Part shown: positions 1 through 6,665 of the stretch, piece after piece
Position numbering within the stretch: position 1 is the first letter of the stretch
Layout: every line of letters begins with the position of its first letter
Assembly (NCBI GenBank): GCA_033853925.1
Contig: JAWOLC010000141.1
Location: 1-20,927, forward strand
Origin: JANXPZ01 sp033853925
GTDB taxonomy: Bacteria > Eisenbacteria > RBG-16-71-46
Reading direction: 5' to 3'
Length of the DNA stretch: 20,927 nt
The notes under the pieces: generated by a model
Seen by the model: only the letters and a program-made list of their open reading frames with translations
Told to the model about the DNA's origin: nothing
Databases searched by the model: none
Translations under genes and position numbers: made by a program

Positions 1-21
1 GTGAGACCCGCCCTTCGCGTT

Positions 22-40
22 CCCCGGGCATGCCCCGGGG
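22..40. repeat. Small perfect inverted repeat downstream of the YacP-like gene
   Basis: CCCCGGG (22-28) and CCCGGGG (34-40) form a 7-bp hairpin with a 5-nt loop, about 20 bp beyond the stop codon of the YacP-like gene, which is read on the minus strand. No T-run follows on that strand, so it is not a textbook intrinsic terminator. It may simply be a GC-rich palindrome, or a hairpin that stabilises the 3' end of the message. Confidence 0.3.
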
Positions 41-61
41 CGCCGGCGCCCGTGCGCGGCG

Positions 62-583
62 CTATTCGGCCGGCTCGTCCCCTCCCGCGGGGGGCGACTC
101 GTCGGCGCGGCGGCGCCGGAAAATCTCGGCCCACTCCTCGATCTCCTTCTTCGAGAGCGTGACCGGCTTCTCGGGCTGCTCGCCCGACACGGGTCCCAGC
201 ACGCTGGCGAGGAAGAGATCCGTGAGCGAGACGTCCGCGCCCATCGCTCGGGCGTGCCGGGCGACCTCGAGGTCCGCGGTGACGACCGTGACCCGCGGGC
301 CGTGCCCCACGCGCTCCTCCACCAGCTCGCGGATCACGTCGTCGGCCTTGCGGGGCGGGCGCGAGAAGCGCACCTCGACGCGGCCCTGGCTCTCGTCCTC
401 GGCCATACCCTCGGCGCCGTCGAACACGACCAGGAAGTGGGCCTCGCCGCGACCCACGGCCCACGAGAGGAGGTTGACGAGCTTGTCGCGCGCCTCGCGC
501 AGCGTGCGGTCCGGCCCGGGACGCAGCAGGGCCGCGCGATGGATCAGGTTGTAGCCGTCCACGATGATCAGGCGCTCGGGCAT
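62..583 (-). CDS. YacP-like NYN (PIN-like) domain protein, probable ribonuclease
   Basis: A 173-residue protein of the YacP/DUF901 NYN family. The family has a PIN-like fold that binds divalent metal through clustered acidic residues; Bacillus Rae1 (YacP) is a ribosome-associated mRNA endonuclease. Visible motifs are VDGYNLI at the N-terminus (D9, N12), FDG at 54-56, KADD at 79-82 and VTADLEV at 101-107, giving the expected acidic residues D9, D55, D81/D82 and D104. The C-terminal ~35 residues are charged and probably disordered (RRRRADE, then a Pro/Gly/Glu tail). The ATG at 583 has GGAG about 8 nt upstream. A TATAGT -10 element lies at 625-630. Cytoplasmic. Family assignment is strong; the RNA substrate is not deducible. 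Confidence 0.88.
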   Translation of the reverse strand: MPERLIIVDGYNLIHRAALLRPGPDRTLREARDKLVNLLSWAVGRGEAHFLVVFDGAEGMAEDESQGRVEVRFSRPPRKADDVIRELVEERVGHGPRVTVVTADLEVARHARAMGADVSLTDLFLASVLGPVSGEQPEKPVTLSKKEIEEWAEIFRRRRADESPPAGGDEPAE

Positions 584-624
584 GGCGGGGCTCCGCGGGT
601 GACGGCGGCGCTGGAACGGCCGGA

Positions 625-630
625 ACTATA
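625..630 (-). promoter_or_regulatory. -10 element upstream of the YacP-like gene
   Basis: Read on the minus strand this is TATAGT, five of six matches to the sigma70 -10 consensus, in a very GC-rich stretch and about 42 bp upstream of the ATG at 583. No convincing -35 hexamer stands 16-18 bp upstream, so the promoter call is moderate. Confidence 0.45.
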
Positions 631-716
631 GCGCAGGCGCGCCGCCGCGGCGCCGAGCCTACGGAGGCAGGACGGCCGCTCGGGCCGCATACGTCATGGC
701 GCGCGCCGGATCGGGC

Positions 717-1961
717 TCACTCCCCGCCCGAGGAGGTGTGGCGGATGGTCCCGCTCTCGCCCACGGCCCAGCCGCGGCGCTCGTCCACGAAGAACACGGC
801 GCGCAGGCGGAACTGGGCGCTCGCCGTCTGCGCGCGCCAGCTCTCTCCCCCGTCGTCGCTGCGCAGCACGGCGCCCGAGCCGTTCCAGCCCACGGCGTAG
901 CCCGTCGAGTCGGTGGGGAAGCAGACCCCTTCCAGCTCGTAGCTGCTGCCGGCGTTGCCCAGCACCCAGGCCACCGAATCGGGCGTGACCACGGTGCGCG
1001 GCGCGACTCCCGCCGCGCCCACCGCCACGGCGTGATCCACGCTGCTGCGCCACAGCGCGCGCAGCGTCTGGCCCGTCACGAACTCGGCGACGAACCAGGT
1101 GGCCCCGCCGTCGTGCGTGCCGACGATCGCGCCCGTGGTGCCCACGGCCCAGCCGTCCTCCGGGCCCGCGAACATGATGCTCGTGAACGTGGGCCGGCTG
1201 AGCTGCATGAGGTACGACTTCTGCCACGTATCGCCCCCGTCCGAAGTGGCGAGGACGAGGCCGTTGGCGCCCGAGACCCAGCCCAGGCTGGGGGTGGCGA
1301 AGTGGACGTGCATCAGGTTCTCGCTGGTCGCGGGGCTCGTGATCCGACTCCAGGTCGTCCCCCCGTTCAGGGTGTGCATCACGGTGCCCGCGTCTCCGAC
1401 CGCCCAGCCCTCCAGGGCGCTGGTGAACCACACGCCGCGCAGGTTGAAGGTGGTCGGCGTCTGCCGCGTCCAGGTCGCGCCCGCGTCGTCGGTCGAGAGG
1501 ATGAGCCCGCCGTTGCCCACGACCCAGCCGAGGCGTCCCGCCGGGTCGAAGAAGACGCCGTTGAGCGTCTCGCTGGCGTTGCTCGTCTGCATGAGCCAGC
1601 CCGAGGCGGCCGGCAGCACGAGCACGCGCGCGCTGTCGAGCTGCCCTCCGCCCGAGACGACCAGGATCGCGGCGCCCTCGCCGACGCCCCGCACCAGGCC
1701 GGTCGAGGTGACGGTGAACACGCCGGGGTCGCTGCTGCTCCAATCGAGCCGACCCGTGTACGGGTGGCCCGCGGTGTCCACGGCCACCGCCGTGAACTGG
1801 GCGCTCGCGTCCACCGCCAGCGTGTCGGCGTGAGGCGAGACCACCAGCGACGACAGGGGCGGGATGACCGGGGGCGCAACCGGGTTCTCGTTCTTGGCGC
1901 AGCCCGCGATCAGGGCGAGCAGGCCGAGGAGGGGCAGCCAGGGCTTCACGATCGGTTTCAT
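717..1961 (-). CDS. Ycf48-like beta-propeller lipoprotein with N-terminal Ig-like (Big2) domain
   Basis: A 414-residue exported lipoprotein. The start at 1961 was chosen because it opens directly on a signal peptide (MKPIVKPW, a Leu-rich core, then LIAGC with the lipidated Cys at 21). A longer ORF start at 2027 would put 22 residues ahead of the signal. Residues ~38-115 read as a Big2/Ig-like domain. Residues ~120-414 hold at least six repeats of the type GWAVGxxGxxxxTxDGGxTW, as in Ycf48/HCF136 photosystem assembly factors and sialidase-like Asp-box propellers. In heterotrophs such proteins are surface or periplasmic proteins of unknown ligand, so no photosynthetic role is implied. The last repeat stops at SSGGE, just before the usual T-W, so the final blade is short. 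A TAGAAT -10 element lies at 2034-2039. No good Shine-Dalgarno precedes the ATG. Confidence 0.82.
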   Translation of the reverse strand: MKPIVKPWLPLLGLLALIAGCAKNENPVAPPVIPPLSSLVVSPHADTLAVDASAQFTAVAVDTAGHPYTGRLDWSSSDPGVFTVTSTGLVRGVGEGAAILVVSGGGQLDSARVLVLPAASGWLMQTSNASETLNGVFFDPAGRLGWVVGNGGLILSTDDAGATWTRQTPTTFNLRGVWFTSALEGWAVGDAGTVMHTLNGGTTWSRITSPATSENLMHVHFATPSLGWVSGANGLVLATSDGGDTWQKSYLMQLSRPTFTSIMFAGPEDGWAVGTTGAIVGTHDGGATWFVAEFVTGQTLRALWRSSVDHAVAVGAAGVAPRTVVTPDSVAWVLGNAGSSYELEGVCFPTDSTGYAVGWNGSGAVLRSDDGGESWRAQTASAQFRLRAVFFVDERRGWAVGESGTIRHTSSGGE

Positions 1962-2033
1962 GGCGCGCGTCGGGGTTCGGGAGACCGCAAGGCGGACGGA
2001 CGGACCGCCGCCGGGACCGTCTGTCATCTCGCA

Positions 2034-2059
2034 ATTCTAAGGCCAGCAACGCCCGTTGC
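2034..2059 (-). promoter_or_regulatory. Putative promoter and palindrome for the beta-propeller lipoprotein
   Basis: On the minus strand TAGAAT (2034-2039) matches the -10 consensus at five of six positions, about 70 bp upstream of the chosen ATG. The area corresponding to its spacer holds a perfect 6-bp inverted repeat, GCAACG-CC-CGTTGC (2046-2059), a possible operator. The -35 match is weak. Pattern seen by eye; the operator role is inference. Confidence 0.35.
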
Positions 2060-2253
2060 GACCATGGAAGTTAGCCGGGCGGCGCGATGCAGGATGCGCG
2101 TCCTCCGGCCAGATTCTGCGCGGCGCGGGCTCGGGTCCTCAGGCGCTCCTCGCGGATGGATCTCCTCGCTCGAGCTCGCCAGCTCGTGCCGGCGAGCGCG
2201 GTCCGCCCTCCCCCGCTCGCCCGGCCGCTCCGCGGCGCGCCGGGCGGAACTCC

Positions 2254-2283
2254 TTGCGGTTCGCGAATCGCCCGGGCTAGGCT
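2254..2283 (+). promoter_or_regulatory. Putative sigma70-like promoter of the NatAB-MFS operon
   Basis: TTGCGG (2254-2259), an 18-bp spacer, then TAGGCT (2278-2283). The predicted transcription start is near 2290, giving a leader of about 52 nt before the ATG at 2342. The TTGCG-type -35 recurs at other promoters in this window. Confidence 0.5.
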
Positions 2284-2302
2284 CCCCGGACCATGCTCGT
2301 GC

Positions 2303-2335
2303 CTCCCCGCCACGGGGAGCGGGCGAACCGGGGAG
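2303..2335 (+). promoter_or_regulatory. Leader hairpin that can compete with the Shine-Dalgarno of the ABC ATPase
   Basis: CTCCCCG (2303-2309) pairs with CGGGGAG (2313-2319) around a CCA loop. The Shine-Dalgarno GGGGAG (2330-2335) repeats the right arm exactly, so CTCCCC at 2303-2308 could pair either with 2314-2319 (site free) or with 2330-2335 (site masked). The alternative pairing is visible in the sequence; a switching function is inference. Confidence 0.35.
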
Positions 2336-2341
2336 ATACCG

Positions 2342-3292
2342 ATGCTCGAGGTCCGCGACGTCGTGAAGTCGTTCGATGGACGGGTGGTGGTGAACCGCGT
2401 CTCCTTCGGGGTCGAGCCGGGAGAGATCTTCGCCCTGCTGGGGCCGAACGGCGCCGGCAAGACGACGCTCATCCGCATGATCACCAACATCCTCAAGCCC
2501 GATACGGGCCAGGTGCTGCTGGAGGGGGCGACCGTGGACGGCGACTCGCGCCGCTGGATCGCCTACCTGCCCGAGGAGCGCGGTCTCTACCGGCGCGTGC
2601 CGGTGATCGACGTGCTCGTCTACTACGGGCAGCTCAAGGGACTCACCGCCGCGGCGGCGCGCGCCGCCGGCCTGGCCCTGCTCGAGCGCATGGACCTCCA
2701 GGAGTGGGCGACCAAGCAGGTGCAGGCGCTCTCGAAGGGCATGCAGCAGAAGGTGCAGCTCTGCACGGTCCTCATCGGCGAGCCGCGCCTGCTCATCCTC
2801 GACGAGCCCTTCACCGGCCTCGATCCGCTCAACACCCAGCTCTTCGAGGAGATCCTGGCGGAGCGGCGGCGGGCGGGCAGCGCCGTGCTGCTCTCCACGC
2901 ACCAGATGAACAAGGTCGAGGAGCTGTGCGACCGCGCGCTGATGATCAACCACGGTTACATGGTCCTGCACGGCTCGGTGGCGGACATCCGCCGCCACTA
3001 CGCCGGCCACGCCGTGATGCTGCGCGCCGACCGGCGGCCCGAGCTGGTCCCCGGGGTCCACGGGGTCGAGCCGGTGGACGGGGCCTGGAAGCTCCACCTC
3101 GAGCCCGACGCCACGCCCCAGGCGGTGCTGCGCGAGCTGGTGGCGCGCGGGGTCGACATCGAGTCGTACGCGGTCGCGTTCCTGCCGCTCGAGGACGTGT
3201 TCGTGAAGGTCGTCCGCGAGGGTCTCGGCCTCGACCACGGGCAGAGCGGGCCGCCCGTCGCGGAGGAGCCGGCGAGAGGAGGCGCGCGATGA
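2342..3292 (+). CDS. ABC-2 type transporter ATP-binding protein (NatA-like)
   Basis: A 316-residue ABC ATPase that would power the membrane partner encoded next. The start at 2342 gives the canonical opening LEVRDVVKSF and has GGGGAG 6 nt upstream; longer in-frame extensions lack homology. Motifs: Walker A GPNGAGKTT (34-42), the YLPEERGLY segment characteristic of NatA-type ATPases (75-83), signature LSKGM (130-134), Walker B LLILDEP with catalytic E155, and H-loop STH with H187. The C-terminal ~100 residues fit the DUF4162 domain often seen in this subfamily (FLPLEDVFVKVV near the end). The family exports Na+, peptides, lipids or drugs, and the substrate cannot be told from sequence. The stop codon overlaps the next start by 4 nt (ATGA), so the two are translationally coupled. 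Confidence 0.93.
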   Translation: MLEVRDVVKSFDGRVVVNRVSFGVEPGEIFALLGPNGAGKTTLIRMITNILKPDTGQVLLEGATVDGDSRRWIAYLPEERGLYRRVPVIDVLVYYGQLKGLTAAAARAAGLALLERMDLQEWATKQVQALSKGMQQKVQLCTVLIGEPRLLILDEPFTGLDPLNTQLFEEILAERRRAGSAVLLSTHQMNKVEELCDRALMINHGYMVLHGSVADIRRHYAGHAVMLRADRRPELVPGVHGVEPVDGAWKLHLEPDATPQAVLRELVARGVDIESYAVAFLPLEDVFVKVVREGLGLDHGQSGPPVAEEPARGGAR

Positions 3293-4572
3293 AGTTCTCC
3301 CTGTCGCGCGCCGCCGTCGTGGCCCGCCGCGAGTACCTGACCGTGGTCCGCCGCAAGGCCTTCCTCTTCACGCTGATCGCGGTGCCCCTCTATTTCGGCG
3401 GCGTCATGGCCATCGCCTCGCGGGGGGAGATGTCGAGCCGGCGGGAGTCGATGCGCTCCCTCACCACCCTGGGCGTGGTGGACTCGTCGGGGCTCTATGC
3501 GCAGGCCTCCCGGCTGATCGTGTCGAGCCTGGCCCTCGACGCGGCCAGGGCCCAGCTCGAGACCTACCGCACCAAGGTGGAGTTCCTCCCCGACCAGGCG
3601 CGCCTGGAGCAGGCGCTCCGCACGGGACGGGTCCAGCAGGGACTCGTGATCCCGGCCGACTACCTCACGGCCGGCAGGCTCCGCCGCTTCGCCAGCTCGA
3701 ACAACCTGTTCGGCTCCACGGCGTCGGTGCGCCCGATCGAGCGCTGGCTGGTGCGCAACCTGCTCGCCGCCCACGTGGACACCGCTCGCGCCGAGCGGGC
3801 CTCGCGCCCCGCGGTCGCCATGGACCTCTACACGTTGGGCCGGGACGGCCGCTTCGAGATGAAGGACGACCGCCGCGAGATGATGGACTTCATGATCCCC
3901 TTCCTGGTCTCGATGCTCCTGGCCATGTGCATCATGGTGGGCGGGCAGTACCTCCTCCAGAGCCTGAGCGAGGAGAAGGAGTCGCGAATCCTCGAATCGC
4001 TGCTCTGCACGCTCTCGGCGGAGGACCTGCTGGCGGGCAAGCTCGTGGGCCTGGGGGCGGCCGGGTTCACCCTGGTAGCCGTCTGGATGGCCGCCGGCCT
4101 GGCCCTGGGCTCCCCGCTCATGGCCGTGGCCCAGGTGCAGCTCGAGCCTCGGCTGCTGGTGCTCGCCATCGTGTACTTCCTCCTGGGCTACCTGTTCTAC
4201 GGCAGCCTCATGACCGGCATCGGCGCGGTCACGAACAACATGCGCGAGGCGCAGCAGTTCGCGATGATGTTCACCTTCATGAACTTCGTGCCCGTGATCG
4301 TGCTCACCTCGATCCTCGCCCATCCCGACGGAGCGCTGGCCGTCGTCCTCTCGCTCTTCCCCCCGACCGCACCGACCACGATGATGCTGCGCCTGGGCAC
4401 GCCCTCCGCGGAGGTGGCGTCGTGGCAGATCGCCGCGTCCGTCGGGCTGCTGGCCCTCGCCGGCTGGTTCGTGCTGCGCGGCTCGGCGCGGGTCTTCCGC
4501 ATCGGCTTGCTGATGTACGGCAAGACTCCGAACCTGCCCGAGATCCTCCGCTGGGCCCGTTCCGGCCGGTGA
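3289..4572 (+). CDS. ABC-2 type transporter permease (NatB-like)
   Basis: A 427-residue inner-membrane permease, the partner of the preceding ATPase. The N-terminus (RREYLTVVRRKAFLFTLI) leads into a first membrane helix at ~23-42. A large extracytoplasmic domain follows (~45-200), then a block of five or so helices in the C-terminal half. The segment SEEKESRILESLL after the second helix is the typical cytoplasmic coupling element of ABC-2 permeases, and the tail RIGLLMYGKTPNLPEILRW is characteristic of the NatB/ABC2_membrane_3 group. AGGAGG lies 7 nt before the ATG. Start and stop codons overlap both neighbours by 4 nt, so ATPase, permease and the MFS gene form one transcript. The substrate is unknown; an efflux role is supported by the MFS neighbour. 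Confidence 0.92.
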   Translation: MKFSLSRAAVVARREYLTVVRRKAFLFTLIAVPLYFGGVMAIASRGEMSSRRESMRSLTTLGVVDSSGLYAQASRLIVSSLALDAARAQLETYRTKVEFLPDQARLEQALRTGRVQQGLVIPADYLTAGRLRRFASSNNLFGSTASVRPIERWLVRNLLAAHVDTARAERASRPAVAMDLYTLGRDGRFEMKDDRREMMDFMIPFLVSMLLAMCIMVGGQYLLQSLSEEKESRILESLLCTLSAEDLLAGKLVGLGAAGFTLVAVWMAAGLALGSPLMAVAQVQLEPRLLVLAIVYFLLGYLFYGSLMTGIGAVTNNMREAQQFAMMFTFMNFVPVIVLTSILAHPDGALAVVLSLFPPTAPTTMMLRLGTPSAEVASWQIAASVGLLALAGWFVLRGSARVFRIGLLMYGKTPNLPEILRWARSGR

Positions 4573-6008
4573 CGGCGGAGTCGGCGGCCCTCCCGCGCTG
4601 GCGCGTCTTCCCCGCGCTGTCGCTGGGCACGATCATGGCCGTGCTCGACATCAGCGTGGTCAACATCGCGCTGCCCACGCTCTCGCGGGCCTTCCGCGCG
4701 CCGCTCACCACGATCGAATGGGTCGTGCTGGCGTACGTGCTCACGATCTCGGGCCTGCTGCTCACCATGGGCCGCGTGGCCGATCTGCTCGGCCGCCGGC
4801 GGATCTACGGTGCGGGCCAGCTCCTGTTCACGCTGGCGTCGGCGGGGTGCGCCGCCGCGCCGTCCGAGCGCTGGCTCATCGCCGCTCGCGCCGTGCAGGG
4901 GCTGGGAGCGGCGATGATGACCGGCAACAGCGCGGCGCTGCTGATCTCGAACTTCGGGCCCGAGGAGCGGGGCAAGGCCCTCGGCGCCTTCGGCGCGATC
5001 GTGGGCGCCGGGCTGGCGCTGGGACCGCCGGTGGGCGGCCTGATCGTCGGCCACTTCTCCTGGCGGTGGATCTTCCTCGTCAACGTCCCGATCGGGCTCG
5101 TGGCCCAGTGGCAGCTCTGGACGCGGGTGCCGCGGGACCGGCCCGGTCACCCCACCAGCCTGAGCCTGGCGGGCGCGGTCCTCTGGTGCGGAGCCCTCGT
5201 CTCGCTCACCTGGGCGCTCTCCCGCGGGCCTTCGCACGGCTGGAGCGACGCCCATGTCTGGCCCGCCTTCGTCGTGGCGGGAGCGCTCCTCGCCGGCTTC
5301 GCCGTGGACGAGGCGCGCTCCGCGCATCCGCTCCTACCCATGGACCTGCTGCGCGGGCCGCTCGGCACGGCCACCACGCTCACCATGGTCGTGAACGGCC
5401 TCGCCATCACCGTGGGCTTCCACCTGCCCCTCTACTTCGAGGAGGTGCTGCGCTTCGACGCGTCGCGCAGCGGCCGCTGGCTGGCCGTGCCGCCGCTCAT
5501 CGGGCTCGTGCTCGCGCCCCTGGCGGGGCGCTGGTCGGATCGCCTCGGGGCGCGGCCCCTTCTCGTCGGGGGCACGCTCCTCATGACCGCCGGCCTGGCC
5601 GTCCTGGCCGGCCTCGGCCTGGCGCCGTCGCCGTGGCATCTTCTCGCCGGCCTGGCGCTGGTCGGCTTCGGCATGGGGCTCTTCTCTGTGCCCAACTCGA
5701 GCGCGGTGATGAGCAGCGTGCCGGCCGAGCGGCTGGGCCTCGCCTCGGGCCTGCAGGCGACGATGCGCAACCTCGGCATCGCCGGTGGGGCGGCGGCCAT
5801 GGCCGCCATCGTCGCCTCGCGCTTCGCCGCGCACGGCGGGGGGACGCTGGCCGCGGGCGCCGCGGGCGGGACGGCCCACCCGCTGGCCTTCGCGGAGGCC
5901 ACCCGCGACGCCTACTGGACGATGGCCGGGCTCGCGCTCGCGGCCGCGGCGCTCTCCCTCGCGCAGAGGGAGGACGGGCGCACGGCCGCCGGCGGCCCTT
6001 CCGGCTAG
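4569..6008 (+). CDS. MFS exporter, DHA2 (EmrB/QacA-like) family
   Basis: A 479-residue major facilitator. The GTG at 4569 overlaps the permease stop (GTGA); it is in frame and directly precedes the first membrane helix, so I prefer it to later starts. Diagnostic motifs: AVLDISVVNIALPTL (motif D1 of 14-helix DHA2 drug:H+ antiporters, D27), GRVADLLGRRRI (motif A, ~68-79), and GAGLALGPPVGGLIVG followed by WRWIFLVNVPIG (motif C and the next helix, ~135-165). Length fits 14 transmembrane helices. The likely function is proton-driven export of hydrophobic compounds. No membrane-fusion or outer-membrane partner is encoded nearby. Clustering with NatAB suggests a combined efflux operon, but the cargo is unknown. 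Confidence 0.9.
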   Translation: MTAESAALPRWRVFPALSLGTIMAVLDISVVNIALPTLSRAFRAPLTTIEWVVLAYVLTISGLLLTMGRVADLLGRRRIYGAGQLLFTLASAGCAAAPSERWLIAARAVQGLGAAMMTGNSAALLISNFGPEERGKALGAFGAIVGAGLALGPPVGGLIVGHFSWRWIFLVNVPIGLVAQWQLWTRVPRDRPGHPTSLSLAGAVLWCGALVSLTWALSRGPSHGWSDAHVWPAFVVAGALLAGFAVDEARSAHPLLPMDLLRGPLGTATTLTMVVNGLAITVGFHLPLYFEEVLRFDASRSGRWLAVPPLIGLVLAPLAGRWSDRLGARPLLVGGTLLMTAGLAVLAGLGLAPSPWHLLAGLALVGFGMGLFSVPNSSAVMSSVPAERLGLASGLQATMRNLGIAGGAAAMAAIVASRFAAHGGGTLAAGAAGGTAHPLAFAEATRDAYWTMAGLALAAAALSLAQREDGRTAAGGPSG

Positions 6009-6295
6009 GGCCGGACGCGAGACTCCCTGGCGGCCACGGCGCCTCCGCGGGGCCGGCTCCGGAGCGGCGTGAGCGAGCCGAGCAGGCGCGTACGCTCGGA
6101 GGCGCGAGGCGCGGAGGGGCCGGAAGGAGCCACGTGGCCGACCTCCGCGGCGTCGCAAGGGAATGGGACTTTCGTAGCCCCCGCGCGGCAAATCGGCAGC
6201 CGCGCCGAGATCGTGCCGGGCAATCCGCGAGCGGCATTTCGTGCTTCCCTCGGCACCCGCCTTGGCGAGACAATCACTTACGAGTCGAGAAAGTC

Positions 6296-6570
6296 GGGAT
6301 GAATCCGGGAATGCCTCTTGCGTTGGCAGACGCAGGAGGCCGGATTCGTCTCCGGCTCTTCGAGACCCAGTTCGAGATCCGCTCGCGGGCAGTAAAGATA
6401 GGGTCCAGCGTGGCCCCTGCCGGGCGGCGGAGCGGAAGACGAGGCGGCCGGCGAGCAAGCGCCGGGGCCCCGCTTCCTCTTGAACGATGCGGGTCGGCTC
6501 TTCGCGCAGCCTGCGGAGGCCGCCCGCGACGGAACGGGATCGCCCGGGGTCACCCGGGCGTTTTCCGTTT
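6296..6570 (+). ncRNA. Candidate structured non-coding RNA ending at an intrinsic terminator
   Basis: The 5' part (6296-6352) folds into a 12-bp outer stem (6296-6307 with 6341-6352, two G-U pairs), a 5-nt bulge (6308-6312) and an 11-bp inner stem (6313-6323 with 6330-6340, one G-U pair) closed by a TGGCAG loop. A CCGGCG/CGCCGG hairpin and the terminator at 6541-6570 lie downstream. The strand is set by the terminator. I could not match it to RNase P RNA, tmRNA, SRP RNA or 6S RNA by conserved sequence, and no strong promoter is visible at its 5' end. It could instead be the 3' UTR of the efflux operon. Confidence 0.33.
6541..6570 (+). terminator. Intrinsic terminator
   Basis: CGCCCGGG (6541-6548), loop GTCA, CCCGGGCG (6553-6560): a perfect 8-bp GC stem followed by TTTTCCGTTT. 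The flanks can also pair (AACGG before, CCGTT after). It ends a plus-strand transcript, either readthrough from the MFS operon or the candidate RNA, just before the nadE promoter. Confidence 0.8.
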
Positions 6571-6627
6571 CGCCCCCACGCGGGCGAGGGCGTCGCCGCG
6601 GCGCGCCGCCGCGGCACGGGGCCTGCC

Positions 6628-6656
6628 TTGCGCGGCCTTGGCCGAGCGACCACAAT
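6628..6656 (+). promoter_or_regulatory. Putative nadE promoter giving a leaderless mRNA
   Basis: TTGCGC (6628-6633), 17-bp spacer, CACAAT (6651-6656). Only 9 bp separate the -10 from the ATG at 6666, so the predicted transcription start falls at or within a few bases of the start codon. No Shine-Dalgarno is present, consistent with leaderless translation. Confidence 0.5.
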
Positions 6657-6665
6657 CGCGCCGCC

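Larger units (their letters stand above)
6009..6665. other. 657-bp gene-free region with structured RNA features
   Basis: No open frame here has convincing protein character, and the minus-strand frame across it is Arg/Pro/Ser-rich shadow coding. Contents in order: 6009-6290 nothing recognisable; 6296-6352 a long two-part hairpin; 6353-6540 GC-rich with short hairpins; 6541-6570 an intrinsic terminator on the plus strand; 6628-6656 the nadE promoter. Confidence 0.6.

Noticed and set aside
6353..6400. Possible tRNA-like T-arm (AGTTCGAGATCC)
   Set aside because: No acceptor stem, D-arm or anticodon arm can be built around it on either strand.
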